Of a DNA stretch of 64,000 bases, positions 31,501 through 41,284 are shown piece by piece. The stretch lies in assembly GCA_014905825.1 (NCBI GenBank), contig JACGCN010000022.1, positions 62,001 through 126,000 of the forward strand. Reading direction: 5' to 3'. The notes under the pieces were generated by a model that did not search any database, was not told the origin of the DNA, and saw only the letters and a program-made list of their open reading frames with translations. The number at the start of each line of letters is the position of its first letter. The stretch's first letter is position 1. A program made the position numbers and the translations under genes. The DNA is from Lyophyllum atratum. Its lineage: Eukaryota; Basidiomycota; Agaricomycetes; Agaricales; Lyophyllaceae.

Positions 31501-31847
31501 TCCTGGAGCGCTTAACGGATGGCCCGGTCGTCAGTTCTCCCTCCACTACGGCGCCGCACTTGATGCACCGCTTGCGAGTTGGGCTTGGAGAACGCATTGC
31601 GGACGCCCCAGTGGCGGGACCGAGCTCTGGCGCAGGAGGAAACCGAGGACGGGAAGCAGGCGAAGTCGAGGACGCGGTACCGGAGCGACGTAAACGCGGA
31701 AAGCGCGCTGGGAGGCAGGAGCATGAGAAAGCATTGCGTCGCCAGGCGGCTAGGGACAGGGATAGGGAACGCAGGAACCAGCGGCGGTACCAGGACGATG
31801 ACGATTCTTGGCCCGGATCCGGGCGTGCACGCGGGGGGGCACTGTGA
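28503..31847 (+). CDS. Uncharacterised retrotransposon ORF2 with RS-rich region
   Basis: A 1,114-residue ORF between pol and the 3' LTR, the position where an env gene or other accessory gene would lie. I see no signal peptide, transmembrane segment or known domain. Residues 1-380 look globular (for example VYRNG-free, with VELESRLALLDSLILGCSEL). Residues about 560-620 and 930-1010 are proline/alanine-rich. Residues about 740-840 are rich in RRRSPSPPP-type units and SR/RS dipeptides, like the RS domains of splicing proteins. The C-terminus is basic (RRKRGKRAGRQ and repeated RDRER). The stop codon TGA (31845-31847) lies inside the first five bases of the 3' LTR. Function unknown; an RNA-binding or nuclear-entry role is only an inference. 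Confidence 0.8.
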   Translation: MAPEDSRRYTVARLRSFSGYDDSPIVDDSLTFNLPPFNQHSGRIVDQHPSDPLIPAYEVWSPNSAQRPFYPGLPPPHFESRTLPDRAVRRFDGHLGPFDYTMNPQVLTASVWRAFILRPSVGYGKRDEYPEYRFMYKEWEVTEGRTPYGPSGGHIKLPYIVELESRLALLDSLILGCSELELTFTNFWSQRPIFPHPAAINDLRSVVTYEDAVDLGVAIQRGLKEKAAYLIFANLLLDSGYQPAVDKLMVAEIPAADDRYLGAFINGDRRQDALWLLSQRVPCFLVHALTDMESWLATEPGVCGTWWEGTEAAGLGPWNGYDDIALRLNSVVRPYVAAIIRARIPSISVEDRERSSSSRQGWTGETIGIHASRPPLPPREPSPMIVDPPTAAPAIHPSLAAHPLDYVVVDQNRIPWLRPPVVFDSRGLSGQWTKWQFDDHGSLQEMSKRAAKEFEVDEDGDWFYDRHLRRELYIHPSPVPKGLISALQTFGRPAPRVAYLNPYGKQVKGSYWMYPKRFDGKGLVGKVCPTPETDPEDPSRTRTNDFLVESLPLLEGRTITAAPPVPVAAPPALAPDSGDHFPLPPTTPSRAVATSLRTGAARRRKDSGEISLGSSPEPESEVPTCYLMTSPFPISVDWNVVREALIALTLSTPESMILRVDRSATPSLQTLWVTLNSPEGAAALRSARLSSMVSPELGGELHWATLADLQQVRSAGGDSWTRPFPSLQPAAQLTREASPPPGSRRRAASPLAEPSRSRWRGRTPSPVGRRRSPTPRRRSPSPPPFPRRRSPSPPPFRRLAPVAQRPRRAVTSRRWSPPRRERSFERGRSDRGRMAPMESMGWGASRQSDMAPWTPAPAPFSSPSPSPYSPLAPLWSQPTPAEPAVGVPVTSQAPPPLGTREHAAFMAQVLIETMTRMAAGPPADPGAAQAPVLPSWWPQPGNAPPSAPEDVPPYGTLAPAALPLPAPSIPPVLAPSLPPVLPGPAGTEPVPLTRRLNIGILERLTDGPVVSSPSTTAPHLMHRLRVGLGERIADAPVAGPSSGAGGNRGREAGEVEDAVPERRKRGKRAGRQEHEKALRRQAARDRDRERRNQRRYQDDDDSWPGSGRARGGAL
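31826..31842 (+). promoter_or_regulatory. Candidate polypurine tract
   Basis: The G-rich run GCGGGGGGGCAC directly precedes the 3' LTR, where plus-strand priming occurs. It is also coding for the last residues of ORF2. Confidence 0.6.
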
Positions 31848-32294
31848 CGGAGGTATTCAGTATCCACTCCTACTTCACTTCTTCCATCGCGCGCGTGCCC
31901 GGGCCGGCCGTATTTGTACATATTTACGTTGACTTTGTATATTCGTTGCATCGCGAGTCTCTTAGAGACTCGCACTAATACTACTATCATCTCGGATCCT
32001 ATCTACGCTCTACGCTAGGGAACCGCGATCGGTGCGACGGCTCGACCTCCCCGCCAGCCACGGGGCCCAGTGTTGGGTCACAACACGCCTCGCTCAGGCT
32101 AACAGAGCCCCTCTGCCGGATCTGTCGATCCCAGGCAACTACTAGCTCGGACGACCCAGATGCAGCGCCCCACTCTCGGTGGCAGCAGCTCTGGGTCCTG
32201 AGAGGTTCGAGCGCCCCTCTGCGGCGGCTCCCTCTCACCTCTTCCTCACGGACTTCACTCACGCGAGAAGCCCATTTCGGATGGCCGCATCACA
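31843..32294 (+). repeat. 3' LTR (452 bp)
   Basis: Same length and, by eye, same sequence as 19214-19665, with the same TGTGA and TCACA ends. It should supply the polyadenylation signal of the element. Confidence 0.95.
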
Positions 32295-32299
32295 GGCAT
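32295..32299. repeat. Target-site duplication GGCAT, right
   Basis: This is the second copy of the 5-bp target. Joining the two flanks here keeps the RepHel frame open through to the stop at 32328-32330. Confidence 0.9.
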
Positions 32300-32397
32300 G
32301 GATCTTAGTGAATATGTATTTAATGACTAAATTTGTATCTCTTCTAATGCACTCAGATAAACATTGCGTAAAGTAGTGGGATAAGGCAAGCTCCCCA
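32300..32397 (+). mobile_element. Helitron 3' end: last RepHel codons and terminus
   Basis: After the retrotransposon, the RepHel frame resumes for ten codons and stops with TAA at 32328-32330. The following 67 bp lead to GCAAGCTCCCCA, the reverse complement of the Helitron 5' end. The flank TTACGTAGG belongs to the host duplication unit. Confidence 0.75.
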
Positions 32398-32504
32398 TTA
32401 CGTAGGTGAGGTACTCACATACAAGACATATTTTTCTAACGCAGCTCCCTACGTCTGTTCGACCATTATGCCACATAGTTTCCCTTCAAGTCGCTCAGGA
32501 AATC

Positions 32505-34187
32505 ATGGCAGAAATTGAAGGTGCGATTCAAGATGCCATTCTACCGAACGAAAACTGGTGACCAAGTGGGTTAATCACAGCATTCAGCACACAAGATGCC
32601 ATCGATATCGCCCAGCAGCAGATCGATCAGCAGCTTGCAACCCTCCTCGACATGGTCAGCATCCTGCGACGACGACGCAACGCCCTTTCTCTCATCTCCC
32701 GTCTACCATCCGAGATTCTCTGTAGAATCTTTGAAATCGCCCGCGACCAGGATGAGACGCATAAGGCTGGCCCGTGGATGTGCATATCTATATCCCAAGT
32801 CTGTTCTGCGTGGCGGAACACTGCGATGCACTTCCAGGGCATGTGGAGTTCTATTCATTGTTACTACAAGCTAGAGTGGGTGAAGGAGCTCTTGGTTCGG
32901 TCAGGGACAGGCCCGCTCCAAGTGCATCTGGACGCTCTGGCCTGGGGGAGCGAGAGTATGCTTCCATTCGTGTTCTCAGATGCTGCGAGCAAACGCTTTC
33001 AAGAGCTCAATTTGTGCGGCTTTTCACCTCTCAGATTCGAGTCGCAGTTCCAGAGCATTTTTGGAGGCCATGCCCCGCTGTTGGAGACCTTAAGCATTTT
33101 ATTCGACTACAGGCATGAGTCCATCATGCGCGAAAGATTGTTCTCGGAGGGAACCCCACGTCTGCGTACCTTGAGCCTGCAAAACTGCCCCTTGCCTTGG
33201 AATGCACCACTGCTCAAGAGCCCCCTGATCCACCTGAAACTCGTGCTTCCTCGCGGAGCAGCTGCGATGAGATGGACTATGACCCAAATCACAGCCGTTT
33301 TGGAAAATCTACCAGCCTTACGGGATCTTGTCCTGTGCCATGTCTTGGCCGCCATCGAAACCTCCACCACTCCTGTGCCTTTGCCCCGGCGGCACATCCC
33401 GCTCCTATACCTTGAAGATCTTTCTATCATTGCAGACAATTTCAGCCTGTGCACCTACCTGCTGGATAGGCTTTCCCTAACGCCCACACCGTTTATTTGC
33501 CTCGACGGCTCGTCCAACGAACCTCAGAATTGGACACTTCAATCAGTTATCGACTCACTTTCCCCCATCCGCGACATGCTACACCTCCAGCATAGTGTAG
33601 ATACGGACCCTTCGCCTGGGCCGCTCCGCTCAGCATTTTTCACCTCCGATTACGCCAACTGTATGTCGTTTTCCGCCTGGAGCAACGTAGAGCCCACCCC
33701 TCAACTATACGGCAAGCCGGTCATAAAACTCTCGCTTCCGGGGCATGCAGAAGACCTTCTGGCGATACCGAGCTTGATGACCGCGCTTCCCCTGCGAGGA
33801 CTACAGAAGATCATGTTCCACCATGATATTCCGAAGGAGTGGTTGCAGGCACTCGGGCCGCTGGAGCACGTCCACACCGTCAGCATTACGGACGTCAGAC
33901 AAGTCTCAAGTAGCATCCTCAAGTGGCTTGCACAGGAAAGTTCGGCTCCAGTACCTCAGTTCCCACTTCACGCTCTATCAAGGTTGGAGATCATCGGACG
34001 CGCTCAGAACTCGGGTGGTGGTATCCAATCCGCAGTTGAACTGCTAAAGAACGTGTTGATGAACCGACATAGGCACGGACACAGAATCGTGACGCTTTAT
34101 CTCAGTGCGTGCGACGTGGAAAGACACCAGCTGCCAAAACTTGGGCGATTTGTGGAAAGGGTCATTTACGATCCCAGGGTCGAATAA
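32505..34187 (+). CDS. F-box protein with LRR-like C-terminal region, copy 2
   Basis: Exon 1 (32505-32520) and exon 2 (32581-34187) are separated by a 60-bp intron, as in copy 1 at 4511, giving about 540 residues. Identity with copy 1 is high through the N-terminal helix (IAQQQIDQQLATLLDM), the F-box core (LPSEILCRIFEIA) and the LRR-like body. At about 34178 copy 2 has one extra base relative to copy 1, so it ends at DPRVE instead of continuing into the acidic tail; the tail-like sequence (YESDASDDS) is still readable in the next frame up to 34272. Its promoter region was separated from the rest of the duplicated unit by the Helitron, whose end lies 107 bp before the start codon. An adaptor role in SCF ubiquitin ligases is inferred from the family. 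Confidence 0.83.
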
Positions 34188-35104
34188 CATCGTTGGGCGA
34201 CGGTATGAATCGGACGCGAGCGACGACTCTGCCGTGGAGTGGGACCTGAACAAGCTGTTCGTCTATGAATGACTTCGACAACATGAATGGGTTGAGAGCA
34301 TTCATAATCACCAAAAGGACATAGGTACAGCGATGAGGTTACATGGACATCCTCGAGGATGGCACCGTTTCGCCGCGAAATGGTAACGAGGACGACGACT
34401 CAGAGTGATAAGAATATATGCGAACAGCTCTATTATCACTGATCGGAAGCACGTTAACATTGGGACGATACTGTAGTAAAAAATGTATTGGTTGTCAATC
34501 ATTATAGAGTAGAGGCTCAACAAAATAAATGTCTATCCCAAAACTACGAGCGCAGCTTGAGTCACCTAGTAGGCAATCCACCGCGCTCAACTCTGAAGGG
34601 GCTTAACGGCCCAACCGTCTGTGAGCCCTCCCAGCTTCAGAACGAATCCAGGAGGCAGGCGGAGGTGGGTCGGTCGGTCTTCCACGAGCGTAACAGGCCC
34701 CTAGTGTGTGTGTCCAAAGGAAGGGTACTGGGGCCTTGACTTGGCTCGTGGTATCTAGCGATTCGAGAAAGGGAGAAAATCTGTGCAGGACGAAAACTTG
34801 GTAGCAGCAATGATAGACGGGATAATAACCATAGATTTGACCGATATATACATGAGGTCGAGAGTCGCCGCAAATCTTCCTATTTGGAACTGTGAAATGA
34901 GACGAGAAAAGCCAGCCTTGCGGGATGCGGAAAGTTTTTGTTGGGAGAAGAAAAAAAATCGAGCTCTTATACAGCTGCTGACTAATTTGTCCCACGGTTC
35001 TGCGGCGGTATCCGGCTGTAACGGTGAGCTCGTGATTGGGTGGGCGGCACGCGGAGGCATCGTCTCCGTGAACATCTCCTCCTCCCAACTCTGGTCGCCT
35101 CGCC
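34188..35104. other. Intergenic region upstream of the SDH gene
   Basis: The first 85 bp hold the frameshifted tail of F-box copy 2. The rest holds no convincing gene. The last part, rich in CT, is the promoter and leader of the succinate dehydrogenase gene. Confidence 0.5.
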
Positions 35105-35859
35105 ATGGCCTCTTCTCTCCTCGTCCGCTCATCGTTGCCCAGAGCACTTGCGCATCGCTCCCTTCTTCGCTCAGCAGCAATCCAAGGTCTGTCCTGTGCA
35201 TCCCCGGCCTCCTAAGTACACATCTGACTTGGAGTCCCGCCCCCAACAGCCAGACACGCAACCGGAGATGCATATAACGCAGCATACGTTCCTGGTGGTC
35301 GTACGTCTATAATAATCTATATCGTGGCGCTTCACGTCTGACGATGCTGGTAGCGGTGTACAAGGGCACAGTGAACGACCCCACAACTTTCCCCCCACCC
35401 TCACGCTCAAGCGGCTCGTACCACTGGGCGTTCGAACGGCTGCTCGCCGCAAGCCTTGTCCCGATGACTGCCGCCGCGTTTGTTACGAGTGGCACCGCGC
35501 ACCCCGTCGTCGACGGCCTCCTTGGTGTCTCACTTGTCATGCATAGCCATCTCGGAGTATGTCTTCCGGTTCTGTGCTTGGACGTTATGTTGATGGTGGA
35601 CTTTTCTTGTGCCGTAGTTTGATTCGATCCTGGTGGACTATGTTCACAAGCGCAAATTCCCAAGACTCGGCCCCACCGTGACATGGGCCCTTCGCGCAAC
35701 GACGGCCGCCGTTCTGGTTGGGGTGTACCAGTTCAACACGAATGACATCGGTGCGTGCTATACCCCTGCACTATTCATATTATGGCTTGGCCATGCTTAT
35801 AATCTTTACTTCCACACGCAGGGCTCACGGAACTCATCGCAAAAGTATGGCACGCGTAA
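35105..35859 (+). CDS. SDH4: Succinate dehydrogenase small membrane anchor subunit (CybS/SDH4)
   Basis: Five exons (35105-35186, 35250-35297, 35354-35556, 35618-35750, 35822-35859) join in frame to about 168 residues. The first 30 or so residues are rich in Ser, Arg, Ala and Leu without acids, a typical mitochondrial presequence. Then come KGTVNDPTTFPPPS, GSYHWAFERLLAA, and three hydrophobic segments. The second contains the conserved HSHLGFDSILVDY, with the haem-ligand histidine and the Asp-Tyr pair near the quinone site. The protein anchors complex II (succinate:ubiquinone oxidoreductase) in the mitochondrial inner membrane. Length and motif order match the CybS family, so this is a confident call. 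Confidence 0.92.
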
Positions 35860-36678
35860 CGGACACCCTAAACGTGCACATGTCGTAGAAGAAATGAATC
35901 CAGATCTGTTCATTAGCATTTGAACGTTTATATCGTAGCTACGAAGCTCCTCGACGCACAATTTCCAAAGACTATCCACCAAGATTGCTGCCAGCCCGCC
36001 GATCTTCACCAATGACTCCTCAACTACAATTATAAAATCTGCTGGTGCCAAACTACATTATGGTCGGCGGAAGATAAGTGCGTCGCGAACGGTTCCTTGC
36101 AAGTTTTGCGAAATTCGGACGCATATATGTCGGTTTTTACGGAGTGAAACAGGAAGGACTAGGCATGTACGTGGACCTTTCAGTGGAAGAACTGATAGTA
36201 TTGCTTCTACGCCACCTGAGGGTGTCACCGCCATCCGTTGTCAGTTTGGGCCCGTCTAGCGTCGACTTGGACATTTGGCGTCAGCCTGTGGACGGGATCG
36301 GGCCAATGCTCAGAGCCAGTTGTCAATTTGAGTCTCCACATCCAGTAGATGGAGGAACGGCGTTCCCGATGCGCATCATTTTCACGAATGTATGACAACG
36401 AGCAGTATGGTGTCACGAAATTTTATCTGGAGTAAGGTGGGTAGTAAAAGTGGTTGAGGTGGACGATGATATGTGATGGTTCAGGGGGGTGTACCGCACT
36501 CTAGAAACGTGTGGCTCGTGACAGAGAGAGGTCTAGGTTCTGTATTTCCACGTTGTAAAGAAAATCCAGCCTGCCTTGAACTTAGACGACCTAACTTGAA
36601 CGACGATTTCTTGCAGACCTGATGGCGCTATTTTCTCTCAGCACCCAGCTGTCTTCGCCAACTCTCCGAGCGGAGTGA
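35860..36678. other. Intergenic region
   Basis: An ORF of 105 codons at 36078-36395 on the plus strand shows no recognisable domain and is probably chance. No other coding signal is seen. Confidence 0.4.
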
Positions 36679-38154
36679 ATGGCCCAGGCATCATCAATTT
36701 GGCCCAACCCTGAGATCCAAACAATAGCCAAGTTGAACCCCTTCTCCTCCATCGCAGAATTTGCCACCATGAGCTCAGTCGACATCGATCGCGGAGATGT
36801 TCTCCTTTTATTGGACTGCATGGGCATCAAGCTCCCGAAGAACACGAAAATTTCCGACGACGACTTGAATAAACGGCTTCACCAAGCACTGGACGGCGCC
36901 CAGAGATTCCATGACTTGTTGGCTCCCATATCTCCTGTCAACCCAGCGACCTTGCCCACATGGACTTCTTCAACACCGTTACTCGAAGCTGTCTCTCGAG
37001 GGAATTTGAAGGAGGCGTACCAGAATATGATGGACGGCTACCACCGGAAACCGCGCCCAACCTCATCGGCCAAGGAGGACACATTCACGGAGGTCAGGCA
37101 AATTGTTCTGGGATTCGCGAACGGCTACGATCGGGGCCACAAGGTCTTTGCGCTAAACGACAAGCAAGGGGAGTGGTGCATCGTTGTTCGGGCGAGTGGT
37201 CATGACTTTTTGCTTTCTCTCGATGCATCAACTCAAGCGGCAAGTCTTTCTCCAGATCGTCCAAGTCTTCTCTCTCGGGGGTGACCCCAACGTTCCTCTG
37301 TTTTCGTTGCTGTACAGAGTCGTCTATAGGCCGAGCAATATGACGTTACACGACCATCTGGGTCTGATGTTTCGGGGCGCCGATGTTGTCGCGGTCTCCA
37401 CCACCGATCTGGAGCGGAGATGCGCTCTGAAGCTGTTCGCCATGAATTCGAAACGTGTAAGTTCAGCCTACAAACCTCGCCGCGAACAAATGGAGGTGGA
37501 CCATTGTCTTACGTTCCTCGTTCCTATCGGTCCTCTGAATATGCGGGATCTGGGGAAATTAAACAACAGTCCCGGGTGCGAGATCTGCGGGAAGAAGAAC
37601 ACCAGCAGATGTACACAATGCCTTTCCGTGGCTTACTGTGGCAAAGGTATGTCCATAGCCTCGCCGAAGCAGTTCCAACACTGAAAGCGAATCAACTCAT
37701 CCCAGAATGTCAGCGCGAACACTGGAAGGAGCACAAGGGACAATGCCGCGCTCTGAAGGGCGGAACCTGGCACACCATATCGTTCACCATGGAAACGGGC
37801 GGATTGGACTACCGCTTCATCGTCAACCGCTTCGACACTATGCACGACGTACAGGCCCAAGTCGAGCATACGGACCCGAAGGCGCCGCCGCCGAACGTCC
37901 ACGGCGACAAGGTCTTCCTCGTCAAGTTCCAGATATCGCTCTCCCAATTCGGGTCCGACGCGTCGATGCTGCTGTATGATAGGCAGAAGAGTTTTCAGGT
38001 GTACTGGAAGAAGGCGGAGGATCCTAGGATATTCGCGGAGGCGGAGAAGGCTATGGGGGGTAAACTGAAGATTTACAGATGGGCAAGACGTGTTGGCGAC
38101 TATGAGTTGTCTGTCTGTTTTGACAGGACACCGGAAACGGATCCTGTGTGGTAG
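36679..38154 (+). CDS. MYND-type zinc-finger protein
   Basis: The coding region is at least three exons. The first ORF runs from the ATG at 36679 (an alternative in-frame ATG is at 36769) to about 37280. A short intron, possibly 37281-37317, restores the frame. A second, clear intron (about 37648-37705) lies inside the zinc finger. The finger, at about residue 305, reads CEICG, CTQC, YCGKEC, then H-KEH-GQC: the C2-C2-C2-HC spacing of a MYND domain. The flanking parts have no recognised domain and lack SET motifs. MYND fingers mostly bind proline-rich partner peptides. Many single-MYND proteins of unknown job occur in Agaricomycetes. The 37-bp first intron is unusually short and needs transcript support. 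Confidence 0.75.
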
Positions 38155-39664
38155 CCTTGCTTGATAACATATCAATTCACCCATGAACCTCAGCGAAGCG
38201 ACGGGGGGTCTTCGTCGTGTGACGAACGGCTTGTGCGGACGATCGCGCCACCATATACAGTATTGCCGCAGGTGGCATTGTCTATGTGACATATCTGTTT
38301 TCCAGAGGCGGAAAGAACGGGGTGTGGTTGGTACTTTCATCCTTTGGGCATAATGCCGAGCTGATAATGCAAGAACCTTTCCAGATCGTTGCCCGAATGA
38401 TCCAGATCCTATGAAACGTCGGCCCAAGCACTCCCAAGCTTGCTCCATGCTGAATATATAGATCTCGAACTACCTCGAAGGAACGAGTCATGAGGGAGAG
38501 GTCTCACGTTCTTTGTATTCGCAACATTCAACCGTGACGGCCGCTGCGTTCAGCTGGTCGACACGGTCGATGTCGATGTGCAAGCTCTGGAATTTGCCAT
38601 CTATCGTTGTCGTTGCCATTGTCGAACTTTTCAAGAAAGAAAGGAGGGGATTTCTTGACTTACTGAATGTTTTGCTGCATGTGCGTGAAGGTCAGTGACC
38701 TGAGAGGCATACCGACACCTTCTGTCCTCAAGATCACTCTATTTGATATTTAGTCCGGAATCTAGTCGACTCTAGTCTGTGTTCACGTGTAGCTGTGATA
38801 CCGCGGTGAGGCATTTCATTATGATCACTTGTCTCCCTCCCCCCTCAAAAACGTCAACGTGAGAATCCGGTCTGACTATGGGAGAATACTCCTCTCCTTT
38901 GACAGCCGTACTTAACGCAAGGCACTGACGGCTGAGCGCTGATTTACCGTCCGATCCGTCCCATTGAAAGGCAGTCCTGGCCTCAGAGGTTCCGTACCGT
39001 ACCCGTGCATATGAGGCAGCGAACCCGTAAGGCACGGCGCGGCGCGCAGCTCTAATGATAACAACCACAGAGGAATATCGATTTCATTCACCTCAAACGA
39101 CCACAAATTTAAATAAGTGAAAACTCCCAAAACAGTGTTTACAAGGCATGAATTGCGGATCGATGTAACATACAAGTAGCGTCCTCCTATAATAAGTACT
39201 TCAAGCAGACATTGCTTAGACATGTGGTAGTAGGTTGTATGAAAAAAACTCTGGAGCAGAACAGCTCTCCATTGTTCACATATTTGGTTTTGTCTCGGTG
39301 GGCAGGTCTTGACTGTAAGCGTCGAGCTCTGATTAATTTAATGATAGAAGGGCGCACTGACCAATGTATATATGAACCCAGTGCACAGTCTTCATCTGAC
39401 CATTGATCTCTTCCTCCATTGCCATTAGATTATCGTATTCATCTAGAAACCCTGCAGTGATATGCATTGCCTCGTTGGGGTCTGTTCCCCCAGTATGCGC
39501 AGCGCCGTTCGACCCCGACTGAAGAGTTTTTGATCATGACAAAGAGAAAGTTCTTGACCTGCGCCAACCCACGGAGGTCCATTTTCGCCTCCATGAGGCA
39601 GAGTCGTTGTAGAAACTGCCACGTTGAACATATAATTCCTATCATACAACGCCCCATACATGTC
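38155..39664. other. Intergenic region (1.5 kb)
   Basis: No gene is supported on either strand. Only short ORFs of biased composition appear. It contains the 3' flanks of the MYND and GH43 genes, which converge here. Confidence 0.5.
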
Positions 39665-41284
39665 TTAAACCGGCTCCGGGACAGCAACTCCAGAAGCCGC
39701 CGCAGCAGGGAAAACCGGGTTCGAACCCGAGATGCTGAATGGCTGTACCCTGGTCGTTCTGAGATCGCCGCACCCTTGTCCAGGTGCTGACTTCCCGTGA
39801 TAGGCGAAGTACCAATTGGTACCTTTCTGGAACATGAAACTGCCGTAATGAAGGTTGAGAGGTCAGGTGTGAATGTATACAGAAAGAGACACACTGATGT
39901 CCAGGGCCATATACGTGTGCCGCCGCGTTCTTGGTGAACACTGGAGTAGAAGTCTAGGAAAGAATTAAGAGAACTCCCGACCGCCTTAACTCATCGAGCA
40001 AACGAACTTTTGCCCAACTGCTGGCGACTGTGGGGTCAGCCCCCGAGGCCAGGGTAAGCATGCCTAAAGCCTATTCGGGCGTGCTTCAGTATACCTAGGA
40101 CCGGAGAAGTCTTTCAAGACTTACGTAGTCATCGGTAGAGCAATGGGAGGCTGAATATACAATCTATAAACATGCTTAGTGCACGCGGCTAGTGACTCAA
40201 AGTTCAACTTACGTGGGTAATGCCGTTGACGGTGATAGCCTCTGGTGAATTTGTCGAAGACAGGTCTCAGCTAAACAAAGAAGACTACTGACCAGGGCCC
40301 TCTTGGACTGGGGTAGCAGCAGTTTCCTAGAGACACACCAGTCTCAACGCCAGCTCGTACACAACCCGCCAAAAAAGCCTACCCAGCTGAAAGTCGGGCA
40401 ACTGATTTCCACAGCGTTCCCGCTGAGAGCAGTGGGGCTACTCATCCGGACGATATAAGTACACTGCGTCCAGGGAGTGTCGGTCTTCTGTCCCGAGAAT
40501 ATGAAGTAGAGCTGGTTGTTGAGCTGGAGAATGCTGCCGTCGACGGCCCATTTGTTGAAGTTCGCAGGTATGAGGGAGTTGACGTAGGCGTAGGTTCCGA
40601 TAGTTGGGTCGTTGGGGTTCGTGCCACCACGCAGGACGTGCAAGCGGTGAGTGTTGTCGTCCCCGTTTCCGGCCACGGCGTAGTATCTATGCCACCACAT
40701 CGATAGCCGTTTTGTGTAGAGAATGGATAAGTGTTACATGAACCAGTTTCCGTTGAGGAACCTACTTGGTGATAAGCTGGGGGAGAACTCGACAAGATGA
40801 AGTACGAACCAAAATTCGGGCGCCCTTTTCGCCATGTCACATGGATTTGTCAGTTACTACTGGTGTTACGCAAAACAACCTACCAGAAGTCGAAGTTCCT
40901 AAGAAAGTGTAAGATAAGAGCGTCCAAGGAGGTTGATTGTACCCCGTACCTTCCGGGAGTAGAATCGGAGAACAGAATCTGCGAGGGTGCGGTCTTGAGG
41001 CCTTCGATGGTAGTCGCTGACCGCATGGCGATGTTGGTATTTTGCGTCGAGGTGAGGAAGTATCTTCCGTTCAGGAAACGCATACAGGGATCAGCACCCT
41101 TTAAAAAGTTAGTGGGGAGTATAACACCCGAAAGCGAATTTTTGGATACCTTTTGTTGATTCAAAGGATTAGAGAACGTCCCCGCACGAGCGGCCAACGT
41201 CGCGTTCCCTGGAACGCGGTACGCGGATGCCGATGCAAGGATAATGAACAATGAGAAAAGCGTAGTTACTAAGAATGAGACCAT
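39665..41284 (-). CDS. Secreted glycoside hydrolase family 43 protein
   Basis: The gene reads leftwards from the ATG at 41284, with about eight or nine exons and short introns, to the TAA at 39665-39667. The first 20 residues (VSFLVTTLFSLFIILASASA core) are a signal peptide. The GH43 hallmarks appear in order: NPLN then GADPCMRFLNGRYFL with the general-base aspartate; MRSATTIEGL; FSDSTPG; WAVDGSILQLN with the pKa-modulating aspartate; QEGP with the general-acid glutamate; STDDY; HVYGPGH; and the C-terminal WYFAYHGKSAPGQGCG and RTTRVQPF. GH43 enzymes are five-bladed beta-propeller arabinofuranosidases, arabinanases or xylosidases acting on plant cell-wall hemicellulose and pectin. The pattern is closest to arabinan/arabinofuran-active types, but the substrate is inferred. 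Exact borders of the small 3' exons are less certain. Confidence 0.85.

Larger units (their letters stand above)
19214..32294 (+). mobile_element. Ty3/gypsy LTR retrotransposon, chromovirus type, apparently intact
   Basis: The 13,081-bp element has LTRs beginning TGTGA and ending TCACA, a GGCAT target duplication, a possible primer-binding site, a G-rich polypurine tract, one long Gag-Pol ORF and a second long ORF. Domain order protease, RT, RNase H, integrase, chromodomain places it among chromoviruses. Both ORFs are uninterrupted and the two LTRs look identical by eye, so insertion is recent on an evolutionary scale. It is much larger than a typical fungal chromovirus of 5-8 kb because of the long Gag region and the extra ORF. 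Confidence 0.95.
6752..32397 (+). mobile_element. Rearranged Helitron (Helitron2/Helentron-like) hosting a nested chromovirus
   Basis: The element encodes a RepHel protein: an N-terminal zinc-finger region, a HUH Rep domain and a Pif1-like helicase, all in fragments. Its ends are TGGGGAGCTTGC at the left and GCAAGCTCCCCA at the right, a 12-bp terminal inverted repeat. The left end forms a 16-nt hairpin (GGGGAGC, TT, GCTCCCC). Flanks read GGTGAT before and TTACG after, with no obvious target duplication. Short terminal inverted repeats with insertion next to T residues fit the Helitron2/Helentron group rather than canonical TC...CTRR Helitrons. Subtracting the nested retrotransposon at 19214-32294 and its duplicated target leaves about 12.6 kb. 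The left 9 kb is an inverted repeat and the RepHel gene is broken at several joints, so this copy could move only with enzyme supplied by another copy. Confidence 0.85.

Noticed and set aside
28503..31847. Retroviral-type envelope gene in the retrotransposon
   Set aside because: The ORF has the right position, but no signal peptide, no transmembrane segment and no fusion-like region are visible; the RS-rich composition argues against it.
35171..35699. Minus-strand ORFs over the SDH4 gene
   Set aside because: They are antisense shadows; the plus-strand exons give a complete CybS protein with its conserved motifs.
39705..39735. A GGGTTCGAACCC motif that looks like a tRNA T-arm
   Set aside because: The loop would have only six bases and no acceptor, D or anticodon arms fit. 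The motif lies in the last coding exon of the GH43 gene.
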